A DNA stretch of 64,000 nucleotides from the NCBI GenBank assembly GCA_032173965.1, contig CM063284.1:107142410-107206409 (forward strand), in the 5' to 3' direction. Numbering within the stretch: position 1 is the stretch's first letter; each line of letters opens with the position of its first letter. Positions 53,114 through 64,000 of this stretch are shown in pieces. The DNA is from Sitta carolinensis. Its lineage: Eukaryota; Chordata; Aves; Passeriformes; Sittidae. The notes beneath the pieces are model-generated. The model was not told the DNA's origin. It ran no database searches and worked only from the letters and a program-made list of their open reading frames with translations. The translations under genes were made by a program, and so were the position numbers.

Positions 53114-53173
53114 CAGTCTGTGCGGCTGTGTGTCCCACACCTGCCTGATGGTCCTCTGTTTCATTTTCTTCTA
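53114..53173 (-). CDS. ZNF521: Probable ZNF521 N-terminal cassette exon (VEENETED...)
   Basis: This is a 60-base minus-strand exon candidate 5.5 kb upstream of the confident ZNF521 exon. A long T-rich tract ending TTTTTCTGACAG precedes it and a donor ACTG|GTAATG follows. With phase 1 at both ends it reads VEENETEDHQ then AGVGHTAAQT. The other two phases meet a stop within four codons, so only the phase matching ZNF521 is open. Its last base, G, completes the Asp codon that begins the next exon (DPNCKLED). Its first codon, GTA (Val), needs a G supplied by the upstream exon, as the RRKQ start exon should do. From memory, ZNF423, the paralogue, continues its shared start with VEEGEASDF, so this may be the counterpart segment. 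The common mammalian ZNF521 protein as I recall it lacks these residues, which suggests an optional exon. A tandem CAG/TAG acceptor could drop the leading Val. It is inferred from splice sites, phase and composition, not RNA. Confidence 0.72.
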
Positions 53174-54814
53174 CTGTCAGAAAAAGGTAAACAAAACAAA
53201 AACAAAACAAACAAAAAAGATGTTAGGTAGTTAGCTGAAGTGTTTCAAGCATCTTTACACCAGCCTCAGTTCTGAAAGCCAGCAATGCTTGCACAACACG
53301 GGCAAGAAAAGCTGCACTGCAAAGTGCGAAAGTGTAGACCAGACCAAGACAGAATACATTGCTGTATGGAAGCTACAAATCTGAGAGCAGAGTGACCAAA
53401 TCTTTTTCATGGCTTAAAAAAACAAATCGAATTTCCTCTGGGATATTTGTCTTCAATGCACTTTACTGTATTTGATTACAGATCTAAATAAGAGAACAAT
53501 TATGGGCTTTAAGATTCTGCTTGCTCCACACAGGTAAGAGAAAGCCTTCTCCTGGCAGATGGGAGAGGTGTGTGTGCTAGTTCATACATAAGCTTTAAAA
53601 AATAGTAATAATCCTATATTCAGTAGCAAACAGCAGTGCAGACAGCCTTGCAAAGGAGAACTAACCCCATGCTGTTTTACTGTATATACCATGCCAGCAT
53701 CTTTCCCTTGGCTCACAGCTTTCCAGAGCAGTAGAACTAAAAACAGTACAATTCTTGTCAGATTCACTATTCAAAACTTGTTGGGTGAGTGAACCTAACA
53801 AGAGCCATTCTGCTGCTACTTTGAAAAATTAGAGAGCGCTGTTCTCTTACGTTCCGATACGATGCCTAAGTAAGATTGACTCTCCCAAAGCAAAAGTAAG
53901 GGAAGAGCTAAAAGGCAAAACCATTTCCTTTTTATTCTCCCAAAGACTGAGTTCTTTGAGTTAGAGAACAGCGGAGAGAAAAGAATTCATTCTGCCTCCA
54001 CAGGGGAAAAAGCTGAAAGGGGAAAGACTGCACTTCTGCAGCATTTCCACTCCCAAGAATTCAGACCTCAAAAAAATAATCATGCAACTGAATTAAAAGT
54101 CCAAAGATTTGAGGTATTTTTCCTGGTTCTTGGGACAAGAGAGTGCAACACTTAGGGGTCACATATAAATCTAGACATATATGCAAAAGAAGAGATACAT
54201 ATACACACTCCACAGGTACCTCTTTTCCTCCTCCGCCAACCCCAAGGCTTCATACAACTGGTTGTTTCTAGAATCTGAGTTTCTAGAAAAAAAACACCAG
54301 TTTTCATAAGGACACTCTTAGAACACCAGAAACTTGTAACACAGTGCATATATCAGAAAGAGTCAAGTACAATCTCTGAAGGACTCTAAATAATCCGTAT
54401 CTTTATCCCAGAGCTGTGGCTAGTAAGCAAACTCTTCTCATCTACAGAGCTCTGATAAAAGTTTCCCCAGCCCTGCAGTCAGTCCTGCTCTTCACAAAGT
54501 ATGATTTTATGAGCTAATTTACAAGCTGAACTTGTGATTTTCAGCCACGATGTTACCAGGATCTCAGCTGTGATAATACTGTATGATTTTCTTTGTTACA
54601 CTGAAGCAGTCATCCCAGCACCCTCACAGCTGAAGGAAACTGGTCAGACAAAGAAAGCAGTGGGAAAAGCTCGTGAAAAGCTGAGGTTTGGGGGAACATG
54701 TGGTCAAACTCAAACTAAGATAAATAGAACGATTTTTCTTTAAGGTAGCACAGTATTTCAGTAATTTCATTAATAAAGCAAGAAAAATAATGAATAAAAC
54801 TAGTATACAATTAC

Positions 54815-54836
54815 AAAAAAAAAAAAAAAAAAAAAA
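54815..54836 (+). repeat. Poly-A tract (22 A)
   Basis: An A run followed by GAAAAAAGAAAAAG. Confidence 0.9.
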
Positions 54837-56828
54837 GAAAAAAGAAAAAGATGCCATCTATTGTGACTCCCTCAAAATTCCTCTGCAGCAGCCCAACCTG
54901 ACCCTATTTATGTCCATCATTATCTGCTGATGTATTTCCAAAAAATGTACTTAAGAACAAGTTTTAAATTTGAAAACGAGTCCACTTTTCCATCCCTCAA
55001 GAGGAAACCCACTTTGATCATCACTACCTACTAATCAGACTTATTAAAGGTTGTAGATGTATCTGCTGTACTCAACCATGATAAATGTCCCTTCTTCAAA
55101 AGAGTTCAAAAAAGCAGTTTAAGAACTCTACTATTTTTTAAGTTTCATGGTGGAATTGAGATCTTCAAACATGAATTCTTCAATAACTAATTCCCAGGTA
55201 GCTACCTGCTGAGAAGTAAACAAGATCCCCACTTTTAAGTGTAAACCAAAATGAAAGAGTTATTTTTTTCTGCTGTTCCATCCTCAATGTCTACTGCCAC
55301 CAGCTGCAGCACCACAATCTCTCTCTGCTTCTAAGATGTGACTGCACAGTGAAATGTACTCAGCTTCACACTGCTGACTGAGAAGTACACCAAACATTTC
55401 TAGCTCCTAAAATGGAAAAAATAAACACGGATACTGCCTAACAAATTGTTTCCAGGTATGCAATTTTGTACCATGAAAACATGACAGCATATGCCTTGTG
55501 AAAACAAACATTTTACAACTTCCCAGCTATTTTGGGATCTGAAAATTCTATGAGAGCTGAGGTTTGCTTTCAACAAAGGCTGACCACTATGTCTTTATTG
55601 CACTTAAAAAAGAAAACAAGTATAAAAGCAGGTAGTGTTGTGGTAAGCATTTTTCGAAACCCTTGTTCATCCCTTTAAGGATTCTCAATCACAACCAAAA
55701 CAAGCAGATCACAACAGGCCATGGCACAAAGACTTGCCAATAATAGTCAACTAGACTGACATATTTGTCAGGAAAAATAAAACCATATTTAGGGGGAAAT
55801 ATGGTGAAAAGAAAAAGAAAACTACTCTACAAACCCCACTTAATTAACAAGTCACCGACAAAATAGCATCCCATTTTCCTCCGCATTAAGTTAGCTCCTT
55901 CCTCCAACTTGCAAGGGTATTCCTTACACTAAGCAGGCTACAGCTGGTAGCATCAGATAAGCTCTCGGTTAGCACTTAACACCTTTTCACGAATAGATTC
56001 TGAAAACTTCAGTGCTATTTCAGCTCTCTGGCCACTGTAAACCTCTGCTGACTATGACAGGCAGCCAGTGTTAACCTCCCTCAAATATTAACTACACTGT
56101 TTTCTTTCAGGAGAGGAAGGCATCTTTAAACAGAATCTATATGAAGGGACAATTTAAATTTTGCTAACCAAAACCCTTTTTCTAGCACGAACATGGCATG
56201 AAACTAAAAAAGGAACACGGATTATATACAAATAGAAGAGTAGCATGTATGCACTATTATTAATTCAAACATCAAAATTATTGATACCCTAAGACTGTAA
56301 TTACACACAGAGATGTCACCTTCATTATAGCAAACATCACATCCTAGCATAAAGTAAGATGAATTCTGTGTAATGAAACCAGAATATCAGTGAAGGAGAG
56401 GCCTCAGGAAAGCAGAATAATACATGATCAATCCAGCATGAATAAGTGATGTTATGGCTGAACAGAACTCCTAGATACATGTTGTCATGAAAGCAACGAT
56501 ATTCCTTGTCCCTATAACTACATGCTTATGACCACAGGTCACCTGTTTTGTTAGCTGTAGTAATATTTCTCAATTGACTCATCTGTTCCTTAAAACAACA
56601 AACGAACATTTTCCTACTACCCATTTTCTCAGGACAACTTCTGAGAAACAAAAACAGGAATTCCAAGTATTAAAATTTCAAAAAAGGACTAGATCACTAC
56701 AACTGTGGCACCACACTTCTTGAGAGCAATTAAAAAATATATCAGTAAGGGAAAAGAGAAATCAAACATGTCAGTTCTATCTTCCATTATAAAGGACTGG
56801 GCAGAGATGAGTCTTTAAAATTTTAACT

Positions 56829-56852
56829 AAAAAAAAAAAAAAAAAAAAAAAA
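56829..56852 (+). repeat. Poly-A tract (24 A)
   Basis: An uninterrupted A run 150 bases left of the polypurine tract. Confidence 0.9.
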
Positions 56853-57005
56853 TTAGTGTCTCTAAACTGAAGCTGTATCCATGTGAAAGGTTAAGATGTT
56901 GCAGTTTTGGTACAGCTGGTGTCCAAGGGAAACCCTGGTTTCAGTCAGAGCACATCTCATGCTTAGGCTGCTGACTATCAACATTAAGATCAACTATTCC
57001 TTTTT

Positions 57006-58386
57006 GGAGAAAAGGAGAAAAGGAGAGAAGGAGAGAAGAAGGAGAGAAGAAGGAGAGAAGGAGAGAAGAAGGAGAGAAGAAGGAGAGAAGGAGAGAAGGA
57101 GAGAAGGAGAGAGGAGAGAGGAAGAAGGAGAGAAGGAGAGAAGGAGAGAAGAAGAAGGAGAGAAGGAGAGAAGGAGAGAAGGAGAGAAGGAGAGAAGGAG
57201 AGAAGAGAGAAGGAGAGAAGGAGAGAAGGAGAGAAGGAGAGAAGGAGAGAAGGAGAGAAGGAGAGAAGAGAGAAGGAGAGAAGGAGAGAAGGAGAGAAGG
57301 AGAGAAGGAGAGAAGGAGAAGGAGAGAAGGAGAGAAGGAGAGAAGAGAGAAGGAGAGAAGGAGAGAAGGAGAGAAGGAGAGAAGGAGAGAAGGAGAGAAG
57401 GAGAGAAGGAAGAAGATAGAGGAAGAGAAGGAGAAGTGAGAGAAGGGAGAGAAGAAGAGGAAGGAGAGAAGGAGAGAAGGAGAGAAGGAGAGAAGAGAGA
57501 GAGGAGAGAAGGAGAGAAGGAGAGAAGGAGAGAAGGAGAGAAGGAGAGAAGGAGAGAAGGAGAGAAGGAGAGAAGGAGAGAAGGAGAGAAGGAGAGAGGA
57601 GAGAGGAGAGAAGAGGAGAAGAAGGAGAGAAGGAGGAGAAGGAGAGAGGAGAAGGGAAGGAGAAGGAGAGAAGGAGAGAAGGAGGGAGAGAAGGAGAGAA
57701 GGAGAGAAGGAGAGAAGGAGAGAAGGAGAGAAGGAGAGAAGGAGAGAAGGAGAGAAGGAGAGAAGGAAGAAGGAGAAGGAGAGAAGGAGAGAAGGAGAGA
57801 AGGAGAGAAGGAGAGAAGGAGAGAAGGAGAGAGGAGGAAGAGAAGGAGAGGAGAAGGAGAGAAGGAGAGAAGGAGAAGAGAGAAGGAGAGAAGGAAGAGA
57901 GAGAGAGAGAAGGAGAGAAGGAGAGAAGGAGAGAAGGAAGAGAGAGAAGGAGAGAAGGAGAGAAGGAGAAGGAGAGAAGGAGAGAAGGAGAGAAGAGAGA
58001 AGGAGAAGGAGAGAAGGAGAGAAGGAGAGAAGGAGAGAAGGAGAGAAGGAGAGAGGAGAGAAGAGGAGAGGAGAGGAGAAGGAGAAGGAGAGAAGGAGAG
58101 AAGGAAGAGGAAGAAGAGAAGAGAAGGAGAGGAAAAGGAGAGAAGGAGAGAGAGGAGAGAGGAAGGAGAAGGAGAGAGAGAGAGAGAGAGGAGAGAAGGA
58201 GAGAGAGGAGAGGAGAGGAGAGGAGAGGAGAGGAGAGGAGAAGGAGAGGAGAGGAGGAGAGGAGAGGAGAGAGAGAGAGGAGAGAGGAAGGAGAGGAGAG
58301 AGGAGAGAGGAAGAGAGAGAAGAGAAGAGAAGAGAAGAAGAGAAGAGAAGAGAGAGAAGAGAAGAGAGAAAGAAGAGAAGAGAAAA
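57006..58386 (+). repeat. 1.38-kb polypurine tract, mostly (GGAGAGAA)n
   Basis: Almost every base is A or G for about 1381 bases. The dominant unit is the octamer GGAGAGAA, interrupted by GGAGAA, GGAAGA and GAGA variants, and it decays into GGAGA and AGAGAA units near the right end. Rare interruptions include single T residues near 57416 and 57436. Because purine-only DNA contains almost no stop codons in these frames and its complement is all C/T, open frames of nearly 500 codons appear on both strands. Their Glu/Arg/Lys/Gly and Ser/Leu/Phe/Pro composition is purely the repeat. The tract can in principle form an intramolecular triplex, and it is transcribed as CU-repeat RNA in the ZNF521 direction. 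Confidence 0.97.
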
Positions 58387-61083
58387 CGTATCAAGTAGAA
58401 CCATCAAGGACAGCTGAAGAGGAAAACCTGTGGGAATTTTGATTGAGAGGTCCTAAATTTAGAATTAAGCTCCTGACTGCTCTATAGCAACACCTGCTGA
58501 TCAATGAGGATTTCACCCCTTTTGCTTAGTCTGTTTGTGGGACCCATGGTTAGACCATAAAGGAGGGAGATTGCTTTCTAAAGTTGCTACAAAATACATA
58601 CACATTTTCTAGCTTGCAAAATCTCATTCATATTCTACTGAGTAATCAGGATTCCCCTTCTCTGAAAAGCTAATCTGTAGATTTAGCACCCTAAGGAAGA
58701 GCACAAGTCATTTCTGGTTGATGCCTGGAAAAAACTTGTACAAAAAAGAAATGGATAAAATTAGAAATGTGGAAAATTACACTTTCACTGAAAGGGAAGC
58801 CTTTTGGAGAAGTCTGGCTAAGATTTATGGTTTCTGACCTATTACAAACCGTAATAAAATAAAAGCAAAAGATAATTGAAAAAAAGTCTGTTTTCTTCTA
58901 GTCTAGGTAGATTAATAAATTTTGAAAAAGAAAAAAAATAACTGTCCCAAATGCCTGAGCCTCTCTTCAGCATGGTAAACAAAGCAGGAGAAGCTACATA
59001 TCCCAAAATAAACTATTAAAATAGATTGCTATTGATTTATCCCTTCATAAAACATATTCCTTGAGAGATGTGAAAATAAACCTAATGTGGCAACTAAGAC
59101 TGTCAGGATAGGAAGTTTAGAATACATATTTTTACCTTGCACTTTACATTTTGTACAATTCAATACCTGATCTATAAATTTCCATTAGCATGTGATTAGT
59201 AATTCAATTTAAAGCCATCTTTGCACAAAAGCCTTTTTCTTAGGATGGTAACTTTGCCAAGCGCATCTTCAATCTACATGTTTGAATAATTTCTGCAGAC
59301 AAGTAATAGAGACACTAGCTGTATTAGCATAATCAATACACAATTTACTGAGTTACTGAGACAGAACAGAAATAAAACGTGTGTGTCATTATTTCAGTAT
59401 CTACAAATGACTGTAATTTCTGGAAGTATCTCTCTGCTTCTCCTCGTGGCCACATAAAAACCAAGAGGACATTCATACTGCCACCATCTACAGGTAGATA
59501 TTATGTATGAGCAGACAGATTAATCATGTAGCAGAAGGCAAATTTAAGAGCCAGTTGCAGGGGATGTTGAGTATCCTCTAGCTCTATTAAAGTCAATGGA
59601 TTCTGAAGATGTTTCACACTTTGCAATAACATGCTGTGGAAATACGTCTCCACAAGGGTTCAGCCAGGATACAAAATTGAAATTAAAGAAGTTACAGAGA
59701 AGTATTAAATTCAGGATCATGTGTCAATGAATCACCTGCTAGGGCTACGCGTTCCCCGGCTTTCCTCTCTCCCTGGGTACCACTGGTGCCTAAGACTCCC
59801 CTTTCAAACCGTTCTGGATGACACATGCCAGCACAGGATTTCACACCTGCTGTGGCACATAAGGGCAGCAATTCAGTGGGTGACTTCTGGAATTCAGCAA
59901 ACATTTCAGAGTGCTTCATAATGGCCTTTAAGATAATGGACATAGAAGTTCGGAACTACTAAGAAGGTATTGTTTTCTGAGCAGGTTCACCTAGCATCAA
60001 CTCATGTCTATCAGCTACTAGCCAGACTGACAATTTGACTGTCAAATGTACATCCTCCCAATGACTTTAGTGTTAGAAGAATTGGAAAAAGAAATGCATT
60101 TGCATAATAACATTTCAAATATCTACATTCCAGAACTCCATTGAAAATCAGTTCTGTGTGTAGCCACAACTTTACAAAAGTCCAATTAATCATATGCATG
60201 AATATTTATATGGCTGATTAGTTTTCCTTTGTGCTGTGACATACCCCTTTCCCTATTTCTATCCCCTCCCAGCATTTTAACAATATTCTCTTGACATTGG
60301 AATTTATTTTCCTTTAAAGAATCCTGTTACATAAAGCATTCTTTCCTCTCGCATTTGCTTTTTCCAGAAGACAAAGTCCCTCATAGCACTCATAATCTTC
60401 ACTCCTCTCTCTAGTCTGTCCCAACACTGAGCTTGTTTTTTTTCTCCTAATGTTCTTCTCATAGAATGACTGAATTAGGAGTTCCCAATTAAACTGCAGT
60501 GGTCGGAAAATATTATTCTTATGCTAAAATAAAGTATTTTCCTAGGCAGCACATAAACATAAAAGTAATAAATATACTTAAGTGGAAAGAAATTATGCTT
60601 AAGAAATCCTTTGGATATTCTTCCAACCCTTGATCTCAAGGATGACAGTATCCAAATGTGACAGCCTAAAGACGTCCAGTTTTACATAACACTGTGTGCA
60701 GAAAAGGCAGAAGATGCTCTTTCCAGCAGCAGAGGGACTAATTCTAAACCCAAAGCTGGGTAGGGGGAGGGAGGATGTCTTTTTCAGGATAGCAGAGGTA
60801 ATAGATTCATTAATCCTGTCCGAAATTCTAACTCTGACTCCATAACCATGCATCCTTTTAAAAGGTTAAACCACATGTACATATATTTCTATTGTTAAGT
60901 AAACTAATAAGGTTATATTTTTAAAAGTACTTTTCTCCAAAGAATCTTAGAGCTTTTTATAAACCTCAAGTAAATTTCAGTCATCCCTAAGACTCTCTAC
61001 TAAGCAATGTAACAGATTATAATAGATCAAATTGAGGACGATGGTGAGAATTAGCAAAGCGAGAGAGAGTCAGTTCTTAGTAC

Positions 61084-61152
61084 CAGGGTCAGGACTTTCA
61101 GCTGTCTTGGCTGTCTTAGACTGAGTATTCCACCTCCGTTCCTGACGATGTG
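61084..61152 (-). CDS. ZNF521: Possible second ZNF521 cassette exon (HRQERRW...)
   Basis: This is a 69-base minus-strand exon candidate. A pyrimidine-rich stretch (CTTCTGTCTTCCCTC) lies about 35 to 20 bases upstream, the acceptor is GCCCACAG, and the donor is CCTG|GTACTAAG, which is weaker than consensus. With phase 1 at both ends it encodes 23 residues: AHRQERRWNT, QSKTAKTAES, PDP. It is basic at first and then Ser/Thr/Lys/Ala-rich, hydrophilic and probably disordered. It could sit between the RRKQ start exon and either downstream exon without changing frame. One other phase (0) is also open, so openness alone is weak support. The phase match and the several CpGs kept in AT-rich surroundings help. 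I do not recognise this peptide from any ZNF521 or ZNF423 protein. Alternatives are an alternative-promoter exon, a noncoding-RNA exon or chance. Confidence 0.42.
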
Positions 61153-64000
61153 CTGTGGGCATCCAGAACATTTTGAGGGAAGACAGAAGTTAGGAGGCTA
61201 AGACAAATTTTAACCCGAATTACCAAGTCCAGTACTTGACATGAACACATTCAGAGTAATACCCCTCAGTATCCTGAAGCTATATATCACCTCAGCTTTC
61301 TTACTCAGCACACAAATACAAATTCCTGGTGCTTCTACAGACTGTATTTTCAACTGTGCTTAGAAAACAGGAAATTCATTAAACACTGTCTACAAACGTC
61401 TAAACTCAGCAAGAGAGAGCAATTGGAATTAAACCGATATATGGATCACAGAACTTCAAAGTAACCAACATTACACAAGTCTGAAGACAGGTGATATAAA
61501 GAAGGGCTATGAAGACTTACAGTAAAGGTTACTGTAGATGATCCTTACCTCTGAAAGTTAAATTGTTTATTTATGTGCCTAAAATGGGACACTTAAATTG
61601 ACAACTTTGGGCTATCTGATACTGTTCCAATACTAAACCAAAATACAGCTCTATTACCTAAAGGCGTACATTTATCTGAGTCAATAAAAACCAAACCAAA
61701 CACCTACCTCCTTTCAACTGAGATTATTCCTGATTTATCAGAGATCTCCTTCTATTGTATACTACAGCTTTATAAGTTAATTTTGGATCCCTCAGACTCT
61801 CTGCTCTATTTTAGATCACTTTCTATCATGTAGAACAGCAAAATGGTCTATATCCACAGAGGAGCTTAGAAGCCAAAATCTAGTGACGGGATACTGCATC
61901 TAAATTGTCAGCAGTTGTATGACAGTAACCAGTCACCAGTAAACCAGTAGCTGTGGTTTTACCATCAAGGCTTTCTCAGTGCTGAAATCAAACTGAAGCC
62001 CCACCACAGCTGGATAGGGGGAGATTGAGTACCCTCCTACCTGCCTTGGGTTTGGATACAATCTTATGGACTGGTTCTTGAGGATTCATATACCCTTCCC
62101 TGGTTTTTATAAAACACTGGCAGAAAATGTGTGGGCTGAAATACATCTTCCTTTTCCCCTCTTGCCCACATCCACTGGTTAGATCACTTGCCCAGGATGT
62201 GGGTGGCATCAGCTGAACTTTCTCCTCTATCAGAAGGATTTGTACTCACGTCGTGAGTCTCCTAACAAAGAATTCTTACCCTCAGAGTTGAAGTGCACTC
62301 ATTGATTGCTGTTGAAGCTACCATACTTCATCTACAATATTCAATGAACTAGAAACAAGAAGAATTACCATGATATTTTATCCTTATGGTTGGGGCACCA
62401 TCACAGGAAGTGGGGTAAGTGGACTGCAATTCTAGTTGCACTGAAATAATTCATCAGAAGTGTCAGAAAGTACCTGGCAGACCAGGACCCAGGTCTCCTC
62501 TTTTTCTTCATGGTACTCAAGCTATTAGAGCCCTGAGTCTCATGCTCTCTCACCCTCTTGTCCAACAAATAATTAGACTTTCGAAAAGGGAAATAGCATT
62601 GACAAAAATAACAGGGCAACCTACACTCGTAACACAATATGCTGCTATGTAATGACTGATGTCCTCCCTGCAAGATATAGATAAAACACCTTTAGACACA
62701 GCACAAAACAGAACTCCTGCCTCTCACATCCAGGCAGTGCAAAGATTTTTCCCTCTTCAGTAAAGAAGAGAAGAGCAGCAGCATACCACCTCAATTCTTT
62801 CTAGCCTGGGAGGAAAGGAATTTTATCTCCAAAACCTGAGTCAGGTAAGGGACATCTATGAGATGCCCTGTTGCACTAAGATGCCCACATCTAGAATGGG
62901 GGAGGAGCTAAGACACATTATATTACCAAGTTTTTCCTACTGTCTCATTAAAATAATTTCTACTCAACAATAATCATAAACTCGTAAGTTCCTGTGAACT
63001 ATATAAAGAATCCAAGAGTTTGGTGCAAGGTGACTATTCCACTAGGCAACTTCAAATGAAGCTGAGCAGCATCTAAGCGCTGAACATCTTAAAGCATGAA
63101 AGCCCCTTTTTTTTCCAAATTTCTTACCTAGACTTAAAGATTTCTGACCTTTCTTCATTGATTTACATTTGCATCTGACAAGCAAGTCTCCTAAATCTGT
63201 TAATCTGAATCAAGAGATTCACCAGAAACTGCAAAGCAAATCTCTTCCTGTGCTCTAGCTCTTTAGAAGTCACGTAACACAATCCCTTCCCAGTCAGTGG
63301 TTGCACGCAGAGACCAATACAAACCCATTTCCTCCTCCCATCTTCAGAGCAAAAAAGTTACATCAGGCATGGATCTTGACATCCTGTTGTCCTGGAACCA
63401 GTGAATCAGAAAGTTCCTTCCTCACAATTGTATTCTTTGGAGGTGGAAAATAATTAACTTCCCCACCCCCTCCTCCTTCCTACTGCCACTGTCAAAAGTT
63501 AGAAAGTCATTTGACTCTGAAAAAAAAAACAACCTCCAGCCATCATAATTCAGTGCCAGAGAAAGTTTTTGTTGATCAAAGCATAGCCTGGTCCTCCCAA
63601 GGACAGTGCCTCACTACATCACATCATCCAGTTCAGAAACAGAGCAGGTATTTTATTTTTGGTTTTAAAGCTTCTTTCAAAAAGTGAATGAATCAATAAT
63701 GGAAGTTGAACTCGATATGTTACCAAAAGAGTGAACGACAGAAAAATGAAACTAGAAAATCAATTATCGAGGAATTCATTGTTTGAAATACATTTTTCCA
63801 GCAAAACACAACATAAAAATAGTAAGGGTACAACAGGTCTCAGGGTCTGTGCACAAAAGCCATCTATCTTACAGTCAACCAGGACATTTAGCTATAGAAG
63901 TGCTCTAGCTTTTCCACATTTGTGTGGAACACTGAGCACCTCTGTGAGAAACTAGAGTGATTTTGCATTTGTGTTAGGTAAGGACAAAATTCACACTCCA
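61153..64000 (-). other. ZNF521: Upstream ZNF521 intron sequence (partial)
   Basis: This interval runs to the right edge. It contains the frame-closed splice pair at 62280-62348. I searched by eye for the RRKQ-type first coding exon and a promoter CpG island and found neither, so the gene start lies outside the window. Confidence 0.6.
62280..62348 (-). other. Splice-site pair closed in all frames: pseudoexon or poison exon
   Basis: On the minus strand a strong acceptor (TTCTTCTTGTTTCTAG) is followed 69 bases later by a strong donor (GAGG|GTAAGA). A second good donor (GAC|GTGAGTAC) follows a further 35 bases downstream, near 62245. The enclosed 69 bases contain a stop in each of the three phases, so the segment cannot extend the ZNF521 protein. 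It could be a 5' untranslated exon, an exon that triggers transcript decay when included, or an unused pseudoexon. No transcript evidence is available. Confidence 0.25.

Larger units (their letters stand above)
53174..61083 (-). other. ZNF521: ZNF521 intron containing the polypurine tract
   Basis: This 7.9-kb interval lies between the two cassette exon candidates. It would be part of one larger intron if the 61-kb exon is not used. It holds the 1.38-kb polypurine tract, two poly-A tracts (54815 and 56829) and otherwise unremarkable AT-rich DNA. Around 59730-59900 it is GC-richer, with a few CpGs, but I recognise nothing coding there. Confidence 0.65.

Noticed and set aside
56896..58407. Open frames of nearly 500 codons on both strands
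   Set aside because: They lie in the polypurine tract, where stops cannot easily arise. The composition is the repeat, no domain is present, and both strands are equally open.
59692..59943. Minus-strand frame in GC-richer sequence within the upstream intron
   Set aside because: It was considered as another ZNF521 exon, but no acceptor/donor pair keeps phase 1 and the peptide is unfamiliar.
61153..64000. Search for the ZNF521 start exon (RRKQ motif) and promoter
   Set aside because: No sequence encoding the motif and no CpG-rich promoter was found; it is presumed to lie outside the window.
1..64000. tRNA, rRNA, snRNA, microRNA, CRISPR and bacterial-type operons
   Set aside because: Scanning both strands by eye gave no cloverleaf with A/B boxes, no conserved small-RNA signature, no regularly spaced repeat-spacer array and no ribosome-binding or operon structure.

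Overview
The window looks like intronic DNA from a bird, or possibly another sauropsid. It is AT-rich and gene-poor, with vertebrate-type splice sites. It carries two 3'-terminal CR1 LINE fragments, fossil MIR-like SINEs and one solo retroviral LTR, and no bacterial-style gene is supported. The one gene I recognise with confidence is ZNF521 (EHZF/Evi3), a many-zinc-finger transcriptional cofactor transcribed on the minus strand. Its exon for DPNCKLED...HSCDSCLQVF...NQCQLT lies at 47403-47582, with exact AG/GT boundaries and phase 1 on both sides. The first coding exon (the RRKQ-type NuRD-binding start) should lie beyond the right edge. The large zinc-finger exon should lie beyond the left edge, so about 47 kb of the window is a single intron.

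Upstream of that exon, in gene order, the sequence shows two further small minus-strand exon candidates. One at 53114-53173 (20 codons, V-EENETED...AAQT) and one at 61084-61152 (23 codons, A-HRQERRW...ESPDP) both have AG/GT boundaries and are phase 1/1. Any combination can therefore join to the confident exon without breaking frame. The 53-kb exon begins with VEE, like the segment I recall following the RRKQ start in the paralogue ZNF423, and has a tandem CAG/TAG acceptor. Together they suggest an N-terminal cassette region that would lengthen the linker between the NuRD-binding start and the first zinc finger. A third splice-site pair (62280-62348) is closed in all frames and is either a poison exon or a pseudoexon.

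Layout by region. 1-47402 is intron. It contains MIR-like fragments at 5.6 and 8.6 kb, a solo LTR with matching 6-bp target duplications at 6.39-6.69 kb, a G-quadruplex-prone run at 14.8 kb, CR1 at 15.1 and 39.6 kb, an isolated CpG island at 18.4-18.7 kb, a likely conserved regulatory block at 20.1-20.4 kb, and a diverged duplicated element at 30.9/32.0 kb. It also has several long homopolymers and other enhancer-like blocks. 47583-64000 holds the candidate cassette exons and a striking 1.38-kb pure polypurine tract (57006-58386), which would be transcribed as a continuous CU tract in the ZNF521 pre-mRNA. The long open frames in that tract are a composition artefact.

All family assignments are from memory and inspection. 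No alignment, database search or RNA evidence was available.
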